Assembly (NCBI GenBank): GCA_951812925.1
Contig: OX638372.1
Location: 9,808,410 to 9,872,409 of the forward strand
Length of the DNA stretch: 64,000 nucleotides
Origin: Calliopum simillimum
Taxonomy: Eukaryota; Arthropoda; Insecta; Diptera; Lauxaniidae
Direction: 5' to 3'
Shown: piece after piece, positions 21,081 to 34,028 of the stretch
Layout of the letters: each line of letters opens with the position of its first letter
Position numbering within the stretch: position 1 is the first letter of the stretch
Notes under the pieces: model-generated
What the model was told of the DNA's origin: nothing
Database searches by the model: none
Seen by the model: the letters and a program-made list of their open reading frames with translations, nothing else
Made by a program: the position numbers and the translations under genes

Positions 21081-21688
21081 GGTACGACGATTTCGATTTT
21101 TTTTTTTTCTTTTTTTTTTTTCTATTGTCGTTGGTTTCGTGTGTAATGTCCTTTTTCTGAATGGTTTTTTTTAACTTTTTGAACGTTGTCGTACATTTCT
21201 TTGGAAAAAATACCTTTTTTTTGTTGCTGCATTCTGCACTAACGTGTATTTATTTGTGCAGATAATGTGCATTAAAAAAATTGCATTCATTTGTTATGTT
21301 GTAAAATTACAAAGTTGTGTTACTACGCTGCCACGGTGATGTGCAGCTGATGAAGGCTGAAGGTGTTAATTACACTATGGAGTGAAGTTGAAGTTAATGT
21401 GTCAAATGAAGTGAAATTACAGAAAAAAAAGAGAAAAATTTTTAATTAAAAAGAATAGAAAGAAAAAAAATTTAACTTAAAAAAAGGCGCTGTGGATGAG
21501 TTTGTAACGCTTTTGCGGCACAGATATTTTTCATATCATTGCAAGCTACCCGCATCAGGAAATTTAGAAAAGAAAAATATTGAAATCAGCACAGAAAAAA
21601 AGGATTAACATCTATTGGATTAAATTGTATATAAACATACAAGGTATGTACCTTTTTAATACAAATATTCTCTCTAAATACTTCTATG

Positions 21689-21717
21689 AAAACAAAAGAC
21701 TTAAGACACGAACAAGT
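21689..21717 (+). promoter_or_regulatory. Recurrent ACTTAAGACAC motif, site 1
   Basis: It holds ACAAAAGACTTAAGACACG, which shares its core with four other sites in this window (24569, 25463, 61739 and 62880), all in the same orientation. No transposon borders surround it. Confidence 0.5.
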
Positions 21718-22096
21718 TGAAATATTTTTTTTGCTTTTAACAATTGCTTGGTTCGCGTAGCGCAGGAAGAAGAAGTTTCGAAATATATTAACCTTTGCGA
21801 TTTCAAGCAATGGAATAGTATAAAAAAATTATTTCGTTTGTTTCGATATATTTCATTTAAATTTGGCTTATTCCATATCTAAGGCTACGCCTTTCTAGGA
21901 CAAGCCCTTAAGACAAATGCAATAGAAAAATATCATTCTTACACAAGGATGAATCTCCGAAAAATGTACCAAAACACACCTTTTTTATCCTCACCTATTA
22001 CCAACTTTTTATGTTTCTTTTATCATTAAATGATATATTGTAGATTATGATGGAACCTTTTTGAAAAACATACCTAAACTTTCAGGGTTGCCATCT

Positions 22097-22556
22097 AGTG
22101 ATGAGCAAAATTAGTCTTGGTCTTGCGTCTTGTTCTTGGTCTTGCAAATTTTGCGAGACCAAGACCAAGACCAACATGCTGATATTTTTGCAAGACCAAG
22201 ACCAAGACTGCTATGGTCTTGGTCTTGCTCACGATAATTTTTAAGACCAAGACTGCTTTTCAGTCTTGCTAATTTATAGTTAAAAGTTGTTTCACGCCTG
22301 TTTTAAAGATAAAATCATCTCTGGATTTGAATTTTGGCAACTTAAAAACCCAATTGCTTTGGAAAAATATGGTTTTGAATACTCAATGTCTCTGAAAATT
22401 TTTGCAAGACCAAGACGAAGACCGAGATCAAGACTTAATGAGCAAGATCAAGACCAAGACCAAGACTCAATATCAAAACCAACACCAAGACCAAGACTCA
22501 ATGTGCAAGAGCAAGACCAAGACTGCTATGGTCTTGGTCTTGGTTTGCTCATCACT
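22097..22556. mobile_element. AAGACC-rich TIR element, full copy
   Basis: Termini AGTGATGAGCAAA (22097-22109) and TTTGCTCATCACT (22544-22556) are perfect 13-bp inverted repeats. Inside each end are arrays of a degenerate CAAGAC hexamer in opposite orientation, so the two halves fold on each other. The unique middle (about 22270-22400) recurs in the copies at 29794 and 63126. The 98-codon frame across it is a hexamer translation, not a gene. Confidence 0.85.
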
Positions 22557-22839
22557 GGTTTCATCATCTGGTTTTTTTTTTAGATTAGCAAAAAAATGAT
22601 ATTTAAGTCTTAAAGTGCTTAAATTAACTTTTCCAAAGTCTAACGTACATATTTAGGATTGCCAGCTGGTTATTTTCAAAATTCTGTTCAAATCTTACTT
22701 TTTTGACTAAATTGAAATTTTTGGTTTCAAATTCATAAGCCTTCAGAGCTGCAAAAAATGTTTGAAATTGTCCAAAGATTAAGTGTGAATTTTTTCAGCA
22801 TTTTTTGTTTTATTTTATATTTTTTCAAAACTTGGTCAA

Positions 22840-23080
22840 AAACATAAAAAAAATTCTAAAAAAATTCGCTCCAATTCTTTGAAGGACTCTAAGTATTTTA
22901 CGTTATATGAAATTTTTTCGTAGATGCCTTGGTTTTAAGGAATCCTAGCATTTTGCTGATAAACCTGAGCTTAACAACATAAAAAAAATTCCAAAAATTC
23001 TGAAAAAAATCACACATATTTTTTGGAAATTTCTAAGCATTTTTGGCCATATACACTTTTTTCGTTAGATGCCTCGCTTT
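22840..23080. repeat. Degenerate 135-bp tandem duplication
   Basis: AACATAAAAAAAATTC starts at 22843 and again at 22978. Each is followed by a long A/T block, a CTAAG(T/C)ATTTT segment and TTTTTTCGT(A/T)AGATGCCT. There are two units only, and no coding content. Confidence 0.55.
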
Positions 23081-23299
23081 AGTGTAAAAAATCGTTTTTT
23101 TGACCGCGTAATTGAAAACGTAAACAAAATCGATTTTGGGATGCAAATATTATCTATATAACCAAAAAAATTCATAATTTTTAAACGGAAAATTTTTTTT
23201 AGGAACATAGTCTTTATTTGAGTCCATTTTGTGATTATTTTATTTTGTTTAATACAAAATTGACCCGGTCTAATGTAATTAATGTAATAATAACATTTT

Positions 23300-24440
23300 T
23301 TTCGAATGAAATATACAAACAATGTCATATACAATCAGAAAAAAAAAATTGTTAAAACAACAATTTTTCACTCTCAAAAAATTGTTATTTCTAAATTGTT
23401 GGAATAAGTATTTTATTCTTAAACCAACAATTTTATTCTTGATGTTTAATATTTTTACGCATTTGTCATAAAAAATATGAAACATATTTTTAAATACAAA
23501 GCGTCAAACACCAGTTTTGTGAACAAAACAAAAAATAAGCAATTTATATTCCTGAATAAGTTTTAGATGTTTTTATTTTAAAAAGCTCTATTTAACGAAT
23601 GAGGGTAAGAAACATTTGACTCAAATTACTGCCCTTTTTTCAACATTACTTTCTCTTATCTCTCTGGCAACATATGCATTTCATAATCAATTACACCCCG
23701 TTGATTCCACTATATGCAGAGAAACTTCACATGGATATTCGGATGTGCGGACGATGTCGATGCATTGACCTGACTTGTCTCAAGGCTTTTTACGCATTGG
23801 ATTATCGTATCGCCACTCATGATAAGGTGCAAAGAACATTTACTTTTCTGCCGTTGAAGCAACAGCCCACACGCACACGGCTTCATCTCATACAGCACCC
23901 AATGTCCTGGATTTTGTATTATTTCTATTGCTGTAATATAAATGGCAAATAAATACTTATGAATATAACCACAAATATTGTCAACAGTTTCGCTTTTAAA
24001 ACAACAATTGTCGTGCTTAAACTTTCAACAACTTTTTACTTGATTCAAGAATTTTTCGTTTTATTAAAAACATAAAAATTTCGTTTTTAACACAAGATCA
24101 AAAGTTGTTGGGAAGATTTCAACCAACAAAAATTCTTGAATTAAAACATAAAGTTGTTGGAAATACAATTTTTTTTTTTCTGTGTGTAGTTTTTTGTTTT
24201 AATTAACATTATATGCGAAACTAACAAATTTAGTGTGGTAAGAATCGATTTGGAAGAGGCAGGAGAATGAGGTTTTAACACTTTATGTTATAATTTCATA
24301 GTAAAATATTTAGAATTATCTTTTTTATTTTATGCTATTCGTAAAAAAGCACTTGTAAAGTTTCTGTATTAAATAGTTGAATCAAATTTTAAATTTAAGC
24401 ATGGTCTTGACCCTCGGGACATTGAATGGAGAATCACCCG
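23300..24440 (+). repeat. Interspersed repeat copy A, interrupted by a TIR element
   Basis: 23300-23335 plus 24183-24440 aligns collinearly with 26950-27102 plus 27560-27700. Shared text includes TTTCATAGTAAAAT, ATTAAATAGTT, TTTTAAATTTAA and GGGACATTGAATGG. In this copy the alignment is broken by 23336-24182. Confidence 0.75.
23336..24182. mobile_element. TIR element of about 850 bp (CAGAAAAAAAAA ends)
   Basis: It begins CAGAAAAAAAAAATTG and ends CAATTTTTTTTTTTCTG. Both subterminal regions contain many AACAA/TTGTT blocks in opposite orientations (for example CAACAATTTT and AAAGTTGTTGG). The site is unoccupied in the related repeat copy at 26950-27700, which supports a discrete insertion. The 92-codon frame at 23674 has no recognisable family. 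Confidence 0.65.
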
Positions 24441-24568
24441 CATATAATTGAACGCTCCTTAATCCTTTCTCTGAGTATAACTTCTCTTTGAAGCAACTTT
24501 TCAACTCCTTTTTGCCACTGCAATTGCTTAACACTATCATATTATGTTAGAATCAAAGCTTTTTCAAC

Positions 24569-24597
24569 AAAACAAAAGAGTTCGGACACAAACTCGA
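24569..24597 (+). promoter_or_regulatory. Recurrent ACTTAAGACAC motif, site 2 (diverged)
   Basis: CAAAAGAGTTCGGACACAAA followed by CTCGA keeps both flanks of the motif with changes in its centre. It is the least conserved of the five sites. Confidence 0.4.
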
Positions 24598-24619
24598 CTC
24601 GCCAACGCTGCTTTACATA

Positions 24620-26940
24620 AAACGTGAATGCTTCCTTTTTTACTATACTTTTTCTCTCTTACTCTCTTTCTCTCTACTAATTTAATGTAATTTTACTTTT
24701 ATTTCATGCGAAATTTTTTAAAAATATTTTTTGCACGCTAATTTTCATGCTTTTCGTATTAATTACCACATTTTGTCTTGTCTATAACTCAAAAAATGAC
24801 TTTTGCACGAACTCATTTTTTTTTTAATTTTTGTTATTTTTTCTATAACTACTAATGCTGTTACGGTCTATTAATATATGTTTTTTTTTTTTTTTCTTTC
24901 TGTATTTGAAAACTCTAAATCCAAATGAATTAACTTTCATTGCAATTTCAATGTTTTGATTTTGTTTGTTGTTTTTATTGGCGTTAATTTCGTTGTTGTT
25001 ACAAAAGTTGGCGTGTACAACATCATTGCATTTGTTCGCAATTTATTTATTTACTCAAATACTTAAATTCGTGCGCTTTTATTTGATTTGGATTCTTATT
25101 AAATTTTATAAGTAATTTTAAGCTGAGAATGTTATTAATATTTGAGTGTCAACTAATTGGAAAAAAGTTTGCGCTTACATTTTTTTTTTCATCGCTGAAA
25201 TCTCATAGATCTGTTGAATTTTAAGACATTTAAATAAATGTTTTCACCGCTCAAGTCGAAAATTTTAAGGCTCAAACAGCTTTTTATCGTTAATTCATAT
25301 TTTACCGCACAAATGATTTCCTCAACACTTTTGGTCACCGCTCATTTCATATTTTCACTGCTCATTTAAATTGTGTTGTCATTTAAGTTAATAATTCAAA
25401 TATTTCAGCATAATATTTTCACAAGCACAAGCTGCAGTTCAACGCGCCACAAGCTAAACGACAAAACAAAAGACTTAAGAAACGAACTCGATGCATAAAA
25501 ATTGATGCATTTGATGGATGTATGAAACGTTGCAACAATTAATGAAAAGCGAATAACTGTCAATTAAAATAACGTTTCTTGCTTCATGTGGAACGTGTAA
25601 AGGCACAAAAAACTGTAATGGAAGTGGTAAAGCATACACGCACATAAATATATACAAATTCGTATACATATGTATGTGCAGCAACAAAACTTCATTGAAT
25701 TAACAAAGTCGCTTGCAAATGCAAGTCAAACTCAATTGATTTCATTTTTGTAAAAATTGTATGTATAATTTCGTTCTAAATAAAAGTCATTTGTTGAAAT
25801 AAGAAAATTAATTTAAAATTGCCATTAGCTACATATATTAACGATAATGTGAATTTAATGACAAATATAAATTTGAATTTTAATTAAATTTATAAAAAAG
25901 TTTTCTTTAATCAATTTTGAAAATATGCCTTGAAAAAAGCATAAATCATTATTTCATCGCAGATATGTCACGTAGCGTAAAATGAAAAATTCCGCAAGTA
26001 ACTTTTTCTTGGGTGTTTTTCATTTAGTCATTCTTTTTAAGAGACAAAAACAAAAATTAGAAAAAAAATCTGTAATGTGCATTGTTCCCACTTTTTTTTT
26101 TTGCTCTGACTTGGCGCAATCGTGCACCGTGTCAAAGCACTCGAAACAAAATTCAAAAACATTGTAGATATGCGAGGCACCCACCGTCGCCGCTTCATGA
26201 GATTGACATGTTTTCTTCCACATCAAGAAATCTCGGCTTTTTTATTATTAGTTTTGTTTTTCATCTTGAAACTTATGATATCTGTTAGTAGTTTTTTGTG
26301 CTGTATAAAATGATAATGATGCGACAATCAGTGTACACTGCAAAAAAAAAGAGAAATAAATTCGATTATATATTTATATTGGATTTTAAAAAATTGATTT
26401 CAATTTTAATTTTTTAAATAAATAATTTAAGCAAAACTTACAAAATAAAGAACAGGTGGAGTGTTCCTAAACTTAGAATGTTGAAATGTTGCAAAAAAAT
26501 AACGGAGAATGATGAAACGGAGAATGACGAAGTTTTGCAAAAACAGTAATATCACAATGAAAATAGCAATTTTTGTTTAAAAAGTTGAAACTGCTGGATA
26601 GCCTCCGCAATTGTTCATTGTTTTACTTATATAAAGATAAAATAATATATTCATTTATATTTAAAAATACTTGCGCCAAGAATGATGCACACTTGTGTTC
26701 TTTACAAAATTTTTAAATTAAAAAAAAACGCAAGAGCACTCACCGTCGAAAAACCAAAACTGACTGAGCTGAAAATGCCCTGAAGCTCCTATTTCTCTAT
26801 ACTTTCAGTTCTCTATTTACTCAATATTTAAAAAATTTATAGTTAGAATATGAAAAACTGAGCGGAGATAGTCTAAATTGAGGGGCCAACTTCCATCGTT
26901 GTCAATTCTACATAAAAAACAATTTTCGAAGAGTTAACAC
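24620..26940. other. Gene-free AT-rich stretch
   Basis: Apart from the recurrent motif at 25463-25491 I see nothing functional. There are homopolymer runs and short frames only. Confidence 0.4.
25463..25491 (+). promoter_or_regulatory. Recurrent ACTTAAGACAC motif, site 3
   Basis: It holds ACAAAAGACTTAAGAAACGA followed by ACTCGA. It is preceded by AGCTAAAC, which also precedes the site at 62880. Confidence 0.5.
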
Positions 26941-26949
26941 AGAAAAACA

Positions 26950-27700
26950 GTTGCTGAAATATACTCGTATATGCAGACAATGTCGTATAAGTCTGTTTTA
27001 GAAAATAATGCGAAATGGGCAAATAAAGTGCACTAAGAAGCGGTTAGGGACAGGAGGGAGAATGACGTTTTAACACTACAGGTTATGATTTCATAGTAAA
27101 ATGAGGAGTGATTTTTCAAAAGGGCGTAAAACCACTTCCAACCTCGAACAAACCTAAGAATGTCATCGCCATTATCATCCTAAAATGCATCCTCTAGTTC
27201 AAAATTCATCACAAAAAATTCATTTTTCCAGGGTAAAATCGTGATCAAAAGTCGCATTTCAGAACAAAAGGGCTTATTTTCATATAATTTCATATAAATT
27301 TTTAAAGTTTGATACAAAAAGGCGTATTTCGAATAGTGGCCAAAAAAGCTTTTAATATTTTTTATATGTCCCAGGCTATATAGGTGCTTACATACCATGC
27401 CTATAGACATCAAAATAAACTTCCAAATGGTGAAATGGCGCTATAACACTGAAGACATTAAAAAAAAAATAAGTTATTGTAAACAGCCCATAAAAGTTTT
27501 TTCTCATTACTGAAAATTTGTTTAACATGGTTTTACGCCCTTTTGAAAAAACACTCCTCAAATATTAAAAACTAATTTTTTTTCCAAGCAATTCGTATAG
27601 AAGCTCTGGTTAAGTATCTATATTAAATAGTTAAGATATCGAATTTTAAATTTAAACATGGGTTTGTGCCCTGGGACATTGAATGGTGATTTTTTGTAGA
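26950..27700 (+). repeat. Interspersed repeat copy B, interrupted by a MITE
   Basis: It is collinear with copy A at 23300-24440, with the element at 27103-27559 inserted where copy A is continuous (GTAAAATATTTAG in copy A). Confidence 0.75.
27103..27559. mobile_element. 457-bp MITE with 31-bp TIRs
   Basis: The left end GAGGAGTGATTTTTCAAAAG and the right inverse differ at one base over 31, and both continue with GGCGTAAAACC. AAAT flanks both sides (27099-27102 and 27560-27563). Copy A of the host repeat has a single AAAT at the equivalent point, giving a natural empty site and a 4-bp target duplication. There is no transposase coding capacity. Confidence 0.85.
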
Positions 27701-27956
27701 ACCACCCACTTACAAACCTTGATTATATAAAAATCACTGATTTTCCAACTTTTCGGTATTAAATATCCAATTTTTTCTGAATATTGATTTGTTTTGACCA
27801 ACCAGCACTTAAGGTGCTCGAATGTCACTAATTCGATACTAGACCAGTGCTTATGTTTTCCTCGGAGATTGGATTTAAAGAAGTAGTCTAGTGGCTTGAA
27901 GTGACAATAGTGTTATAAATAGGTCGCAGTGCATAACTTCTCATAAAAATAATGGC

Positions 27957-28060
27957 CCTTATCATGAATAACTATGCTCGAGGATTTTTCCTCAGACTCC
28001 CTTGCTGTCTTCATTGTAATCTGCGTAAAAATTCTCGAGAATATTTATTCATGATAAGAC
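27957..28060. mobile_element. About 100-bp hairpin element (TTATCATGAATAA)
   Basis: TTATCATGAATAA, CTCGAGGATTTTT and CAGACT on the left are mirrored by AAAAATTCTCGAG and TTTATTCATGATAAG on the right, around a loop of about 20 bp. Related single arms occur at 36185-36228 and 53530-53580, and a related full hairpin surrounds 34068-34137. Confidence 0.6.
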
Positions 28061-28064
28061 GCAA

Positions 28065-29370
28065 TAAGTTCAGTAAGAGCAAAATTTATAAATAAAAAAT
28101 AAAATTTGTTTTTGTCGAGTAAAATGATTAAAGAAAGGAAACAATTTGTCAAGCGCAATTTCTCCAAGTGTACATTTGCAGTAAATCGTATGCGCGGAGT
28201 TTCTTATGAATTTGAATTTTGTTTTTTTTTTTTTTTTCCTTTTTATAATTTTGTGACAGTTATAATAGGTAGATGCCACACAACAATAACAACTATGTTA
28301 AGCATACCATCAACTCACTCGCTCTATATTATTGTTTAGATCGGCAGCACCCTGTATATGAATGAAAGTTATTACTTTCATTCAAATGGCAACAAATAAC
28401 AACAAATAAGCGGCCGGCATAACTTTGCAGCGTGATATTTTTTTGGTTGCTCTGCTGATCGTTATAAAAACTTCAACCATCAAAAATCGTGCCTGACAAT
28501 GCCAGCAAATTGTAAAGCTTAACAAATTAGAATAATTTTTTTTTTCATCATTTTTTGTTGTAATTTACCAGTCATATGCTTTAATAAAGCATAGCACTAA
28601 ATTTGCCTCACAAATTAGTTCTGATGCCTTTAAGACATTGAATTGGATTAAGTTTCTTTTCGATTGTTTCAATCCAAATGATGATGTTGATGATCAAAAG
28701 AATTCAAAGACAACAGAGAACAATAATCTTTAAGAATATATACTTAGATATATATTTTATTTTCACCATAACTTTTAACATTTTGACAATTATAATGTTG
28801 TAATAAAATAATCTGAATAAAAAAGTCGTTTATAAACATAGCGGTATTTAGCTGTTCCGCATAGTGTTGACAGCAATTCATATGTCTTTTTGATATCACA
28901 AGATTATTAATTCAGCTTTATCATCATATTGTCACTAAAAGGTTTTTGTTTTGGAATTATTTTTTTTTCGCCTGAAAATGTTTTAAAAGTGAAATTTAAT
29001 AATTTGTTGATTTTTTTTGGTAAAACAGCTGATAAATGTGCGAAAATATTCATATTATTGATTTTGTTAAATATTTTATCTATAGAAATGGAGGTGTAGC
29101 AAATATTTTAGGAATTGAATAATCGGAAATTAAGTGAAATTGAATTGCTGATTTTGAGCGAAACTTTTGAAATTCAATAAAACAGTTTGCATAAACTGTT
29201 TACAATACAAAATATGCATTGTTGTTTTAATTAAACTACTTACATTAAAAGAAATGCAAAACAAACAAGGTATTCAATAATACATTTGCTACTAATATTT
29301 CAAGGTTTGAAATTTTAATTTTAAATTTTTTCACGGCTTTCTTCTCAATCCTCTTTCAAGTCAGTACATC
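28065..29370. other. AT-rich stretch without recognisable features
   Basis: It holds only short frames and homopolymer runs. Confidence 0.4.
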
Positions 29371-29375
29371 TAATA

Positions 29376-29655
29376 CAAAAGTGTCAGCGTTTCAAAATCA
29401 CTGAGCCAAACGCAGTCAGCGTAGAATTTTGGCTTGTCTACAACAAACATTATATTTCTTGGAATTACAAAACCCTTGGAAAATTGTTTTTAATGTTGTA
29501 CACACAAGAATCAAACTCAAAGTTGATGCTAAGAACGTTGTTCTTGTCTTATTTTGTTTCCTTAGAAAACAACGAAAACCAATTTTTATGGGTGTTGTAA
29601 TTCCGAGAAATTTGGAAAATATTTAAATATTGTGTTTGTTGTAAGCGAGCTTTCT
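29376..29655 (+). mobile_element. Truncated copy of the GTGTCAGCG hAT-like MITE
   Basis: It begins CAAAAGTGTCAGCG and runs collinearly with the complete element at 47438-47783 (TTTCAAAATCACTGAG, CGCAGTCAGCGTA, TTTTGGCT, CACACAAGA, ATGGGTGTTGTA) up to about 29655. The right terminus is absent. Confidence 0.7.
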
Positions 29656-29793
29656 GATCAAAAATGTTAGAGCAAGGTTTTCAAACAAATGTTAAAATCG
29701 ACATCGATCGATATCATTGCCGCATAGAAAATTATTTTGGTTCAATGGTCGTCAGCATCTATTTTTTGCAAATATCTCGCTAACGTTATTTTC

Positions 29794-30136
29794 AGTGATG
29801 AGCAAAACTTGGTAACTTTTTGAGGCCCAGACCAAAACGCTAAAATAAATACAAGACCAATACTGCGTCTTAGTCTTGATAATGTATAGTTAATAAGTGT
29901 ATCCCGGCCCTTTGAAGCATAAAATCATCTCTCAATCCAAAATTTGGCATCTTAAAAGCCGAATTGTTTGGAAAATATGGTTCAGAAATGTTGATAATTA
30001 TAATCAACAATCCCTAGAGATTTTTTTAATACCAAGACTAAGACTTTATACCCAACACCAATACTCAATATCAAAACTTCAACTCAATATTCAAGATCAA
30101 GACTCCTATGATCCTGGTCTTGGTTTGGTCAATACT
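29794..30136. mobile_element. AAGACC-rich TIR element, decayed copy
   Basis: It starts AGTGATGAGCAAAACTTGG and ends TTTGGTCAATACT, a mutated form of TTTGCTCATCACT. The middle block with AAAATCATCTCT and a TTGGCATCTTAAAA-type sequence is shared with the copies at 22097 and 63126. Confidence 0.75.
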
Positions 30137-30139
30137 AAG

Positions 30140-33100
30140 TAACTGACAAAATATAGCCTAAGAGATATAGTTCAGTAAAAAAATGGTTTTTGCAAAAGTT
30201 AAATAACTTTTCATGGCAGTATCTCGTTCTCCAAATTTAATATTTGTTTTGAAACCACAAAATAATAGAATAAGAAAAAAGAAAAAGATTAAAGATCTAA
30301 TATTTTCAACCCAGTCTAATATTACTGGACTATATCTCCTTAACTATATTTCTCAGGAGTTTTCTGCAGGAAATTTTCTGAGCTACAAAATTGTGGACCA
30401 GAATTTTTCTGTAGAAGAGCTTATGAAGTTAGTTTATTGACTGTTTTAACTTGTATAGTACTAATGAAAGTTCCAACGCGCTTTCTAATTAAAATATGAT
30501 AAATTTACATATATTGAACTAATTAAACAGTAAGTTTTGTAAAAAAATCAGCCCTTGTTGGTTTTAATTGTAGCTAGCGTAGCATGTCTGAAAACCAGAG
30601 TGTGTTTTTCTTATCTCACTGTAAACAAAACAAATAGCACTTGTACACCAAAACGTTGTGAGTACGTTTATGCTAAAAAATGTCAAACTTTGTTATGGTG
30701 TTGCCAGATTTTAGCTATTGACATTAGTGTTGCCAGTTCCCGAAACATAAGTTGTGCCCTACGTATAAGAAAATATATAAATATGTATGTTGAAAAGTCC
30801 ATGTCATAGAGGCGAACATGCACAAAAACTTCTAAAATCATATCCCAGATATAGAGGTTTACTCTTCCAAGTAATAGAAGTATTTTGATGCAAAAGTGCT
30901 TGGACCTTGAAGTGAGTCTCACTTATAGAGGTTTCCCATTTACGGCTTAACCTGGTTTCACTGTATTTGCAAATTTTATTGAAAAGCGACGCTCAAAAAA
31001 AATATTTGTAAAAAGGTTTCAAGCACAAGCTTTTAAATAGAACATCCGACTGTTCCATATAATTTTATTTATAAATGCCAAGAAGAGCTAGTAGTTCTTA
31101 TGAATTGTATTCAAAAAAAAAAAAAACTTTCAAAACATACCCCATTCATCAGTCCATTATATAAAAAACTACCACAATTGGAACAATCAAACAAAAACAA
31201 TAAAAAAACATATGGAAAATGCACTAACAAAAAAATTCGCATACAAAACTTTCATGTTATGCAACTTACTTTATGAACATTTGAGATGAAATATTGCAAA
31301 AACAACTTACCAGTTAACAATGCAAGATTGAAAACGGTTAAATGCATCCAGTTTATTTCGAGGGTAATTAATTATCATTGGCAATTATCGGAAAAGTCAC
31401 ATCTTGTGACCATAAATGTAGAAATGTGGTATCAAACAGTTCATTGGACAGAGCGAACGAGCGCAAATCTTAAAGATACGTCCAATTAGCTGCAGAAATT
31501 AACCTGTTTGGGTATACTAACAGTCTGCACCCCGTCGTTACGACGTTATTTAGCAGTAAGTGCAAAAACGAAATAAATCAAGTTCATGTTCATTGAAAAT
31601 GCTTTATTATAATTTTTGATTTTATATTAATATAATGAATGACAAGAGTTTTATTAAGATAGAAATAATTTTGCGTAAATTATTGGATTAGATCTTATTC
31701 ATGCTATTTATAGAAAATTATTTAAATGGAAATGGTATGTAACGCTTTGATGCAAAATATACTGAACCGATTTTAATAAAATGCTTTTTTAATCAACATA
31801 TTTGTGCTAAAGAAGAAACTGACATACTTATTTTTTTGAATTTCTAATGGTACAATTTTGTTAAAATGTCAATATCATCTAAATACAACGGCAAGCTATC
31901 AAACTTTATTGTTCTGCCTCCTTATGTGGTATTAAACTAAAATGAAACATAAATGTTGAAGGATAAAATCTTAAAAAAAAAATTTCATTATTTTGTCACA
32001 GAATCGAGACATCGTACAGTTCAATACAATTAACCCTGCCATCATATTTAACAAGTCACAATAAAATGCTTACCGAAGAGCGCACAAATTTAGTGAAGAA
32101 GAAAACACGTAGACTGCTAATTTGATACAACAGATGTGCATAAATTCATTAAAAAAGGTTTATCACCTTTTAAAGAAAATCCCATCAAAAAAACAACACT
32201 CAACATCACTGAAGTCACACATAATCACGTAACTCATACAATATTTAAATCGCATAACGTGTGATCAACGGTAACAGAGGCTGCTGACTCCTCTGGCACC
32301 ACCATCACTTGCATGCCAAAGTTACTTGGCCTGGGTGTTGACTTTCAGCGAACCTTCTTTGGTGAGATGTTTTTTTCTTGCAACACGCACTTGTTGTCTC
32401 GCATTAGTAGTCAATGTCTATTGTGTGCGGTGAAACGTCGGATTAACGGACAAAGAGACAAAATTTGATTTTTTTTGCAGTTTATTTTTTTACGAAATAT
32501 GTAGATAAAGCATGGATACTAAGTGATATTAAAAACAAGGAATTCCAAACTCGAATAAATAATGGTCACAAAAACTTTCATACAACAATTTTATATTTTT
32601 TTATTTTCAAACGCTTCATAAAATAAACTTTGTTTAAAAAAGGGGTGCCACTAAAGTAAACTTGACAAAAACTTATCAATGGCAATACTTTATTCGTCAG
32701 CTCCTTAAAAAGGTTTCTTGAAGGCTTGGAGATTTGGTATTTGGTCGAACTCGTAAACCATCACCAATTTTGTAATTTTACTTTATTTTGATAATTTTTA
32801 AAGAAATTTATATTACTAGAATCGCCAATGGTCAAAATTTGACCACAAATGTATTAAACAATTTCGGTACTTTTTGGACAGTTTTAGTACTTTTTTTCCT
32901 ATTTGGTATAAAATAGAAAAGCTCATTTATCATCTCTGGTATAATGACAAATGTGAAACGAAAGAAAACGAAAACATGAAGTCAGTGTCAGTCAGCTTTT
33001 TGTCTTTCTCTTTGTGCTGTATCCTCTTTTCAGCTCTGTGTGACCGCGTATTTTATCGTTGTTCATACTGAAAAATTTGCATTTAATTTAACCTGGCTTG

Positions 33101-33710
33101 ATTGCAAACTATTAAAATAATTTTAGCTTTGTGCACATTAAGACACAAATACCTTTCTAATGGTGTATAATTCTTCGTCGTGCTCCATTTCTAACATAGT
33201 AAAAAAGGTAGGACAAATTTTCGTCTTGCGTATTAATATATAGATTTATATTTTGTTTATCTTCTTGTCTAAACCATAGCTGGCAAAGCATTGATGCCAA
33301 CTTTTCATTTTCGAAATCCACTAAAATGAATAAAGAAAACTTTTTTTAATCCAAAAAGGACTAAAATTACACTAGTTCGAAAAATTTTCTTATCTGTATA
33401 CTTAGGTAATATATTTATAAAATTCCATAAATTTTTGTTTCTTCTGTATACAGTCTATAGACTTCTTAAGGTAAACTTGATATGGGATTTCCATGGTGTC
33501 GCACGTGACCGTCGAATACATTTGAAATAAAAAAAAGGCAAAATTAAACTGATTTCTTAACCCGAATCACTCTACGTCATTTTTTTTTAAAATTAAAAAA
33601 AAGATTTAAGAACCATACTAAGTATTTAAAGCATAATTAAAAAAAATTGTATCGTTAATTTTTAGATCTTGCCCACAGGATTCTCAGAATGTCCTGTTGC
33701 CATATGGCAA
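30140..33710. other. Long gene-poor stretch
   Basis: No confident gene or bordered repeat was found. A more GC-rich patch at 32255-32470 includes on the minus strand a short open run ending HLTKEGSLKVNTQAK before a stop (near 32331). It could be a terminal exon, but no good acceptor supports it. Confidence 0.35.
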
Positions 33711-33712
33711 CA

Positions 33713-33968
33713 CCAGGCAGGATAGGAGACTGGTAAGGTTTGGCCAAAAATGGTCAACTATCTAAAACTTTAATAGTTATTTTCGATTTAGTATAGTTAT
33801 ACCGGAATTTGAGATATTTTGACCTAAAATTTTTCAAAAACAAAAAGGAACGATATCTTTTCGGATTTGGATTCAGTATTGAAAAATACATCAGACTGAT
33901 ATTGCTTTCGTTTATTGGTCGGTAATATCAAAAACATACCACCGTAAACCAGTACCCTATCCTGCCTA
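33713..33968. mobile_element. About 255-bp TIR element (AGGCAGGATAGG ends)
   Basis: CCAGGCAGGATAGGAGACTGG on the left is answered by the inverse of CTAGGCAGGATAGGGTACTGG on the right. CCATATGG with a following ACAC occurs close outside both ends and may be part of a target duplication, but the spacing differs on the two sides. Confidence 0.45.
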
Positions 33969-34028
33969 GCCTTCCCATATGGACACACACTCAAAAAAAT
34001 TAAACAAAAATTTTTTTTATAAACACAT

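Noticed and set aside
22287..22599. Open frames of 98 and 65 codons rich in Asp-Gln
   Set aside because: They are translations of the CAAGAC hexamer array in a transposon.
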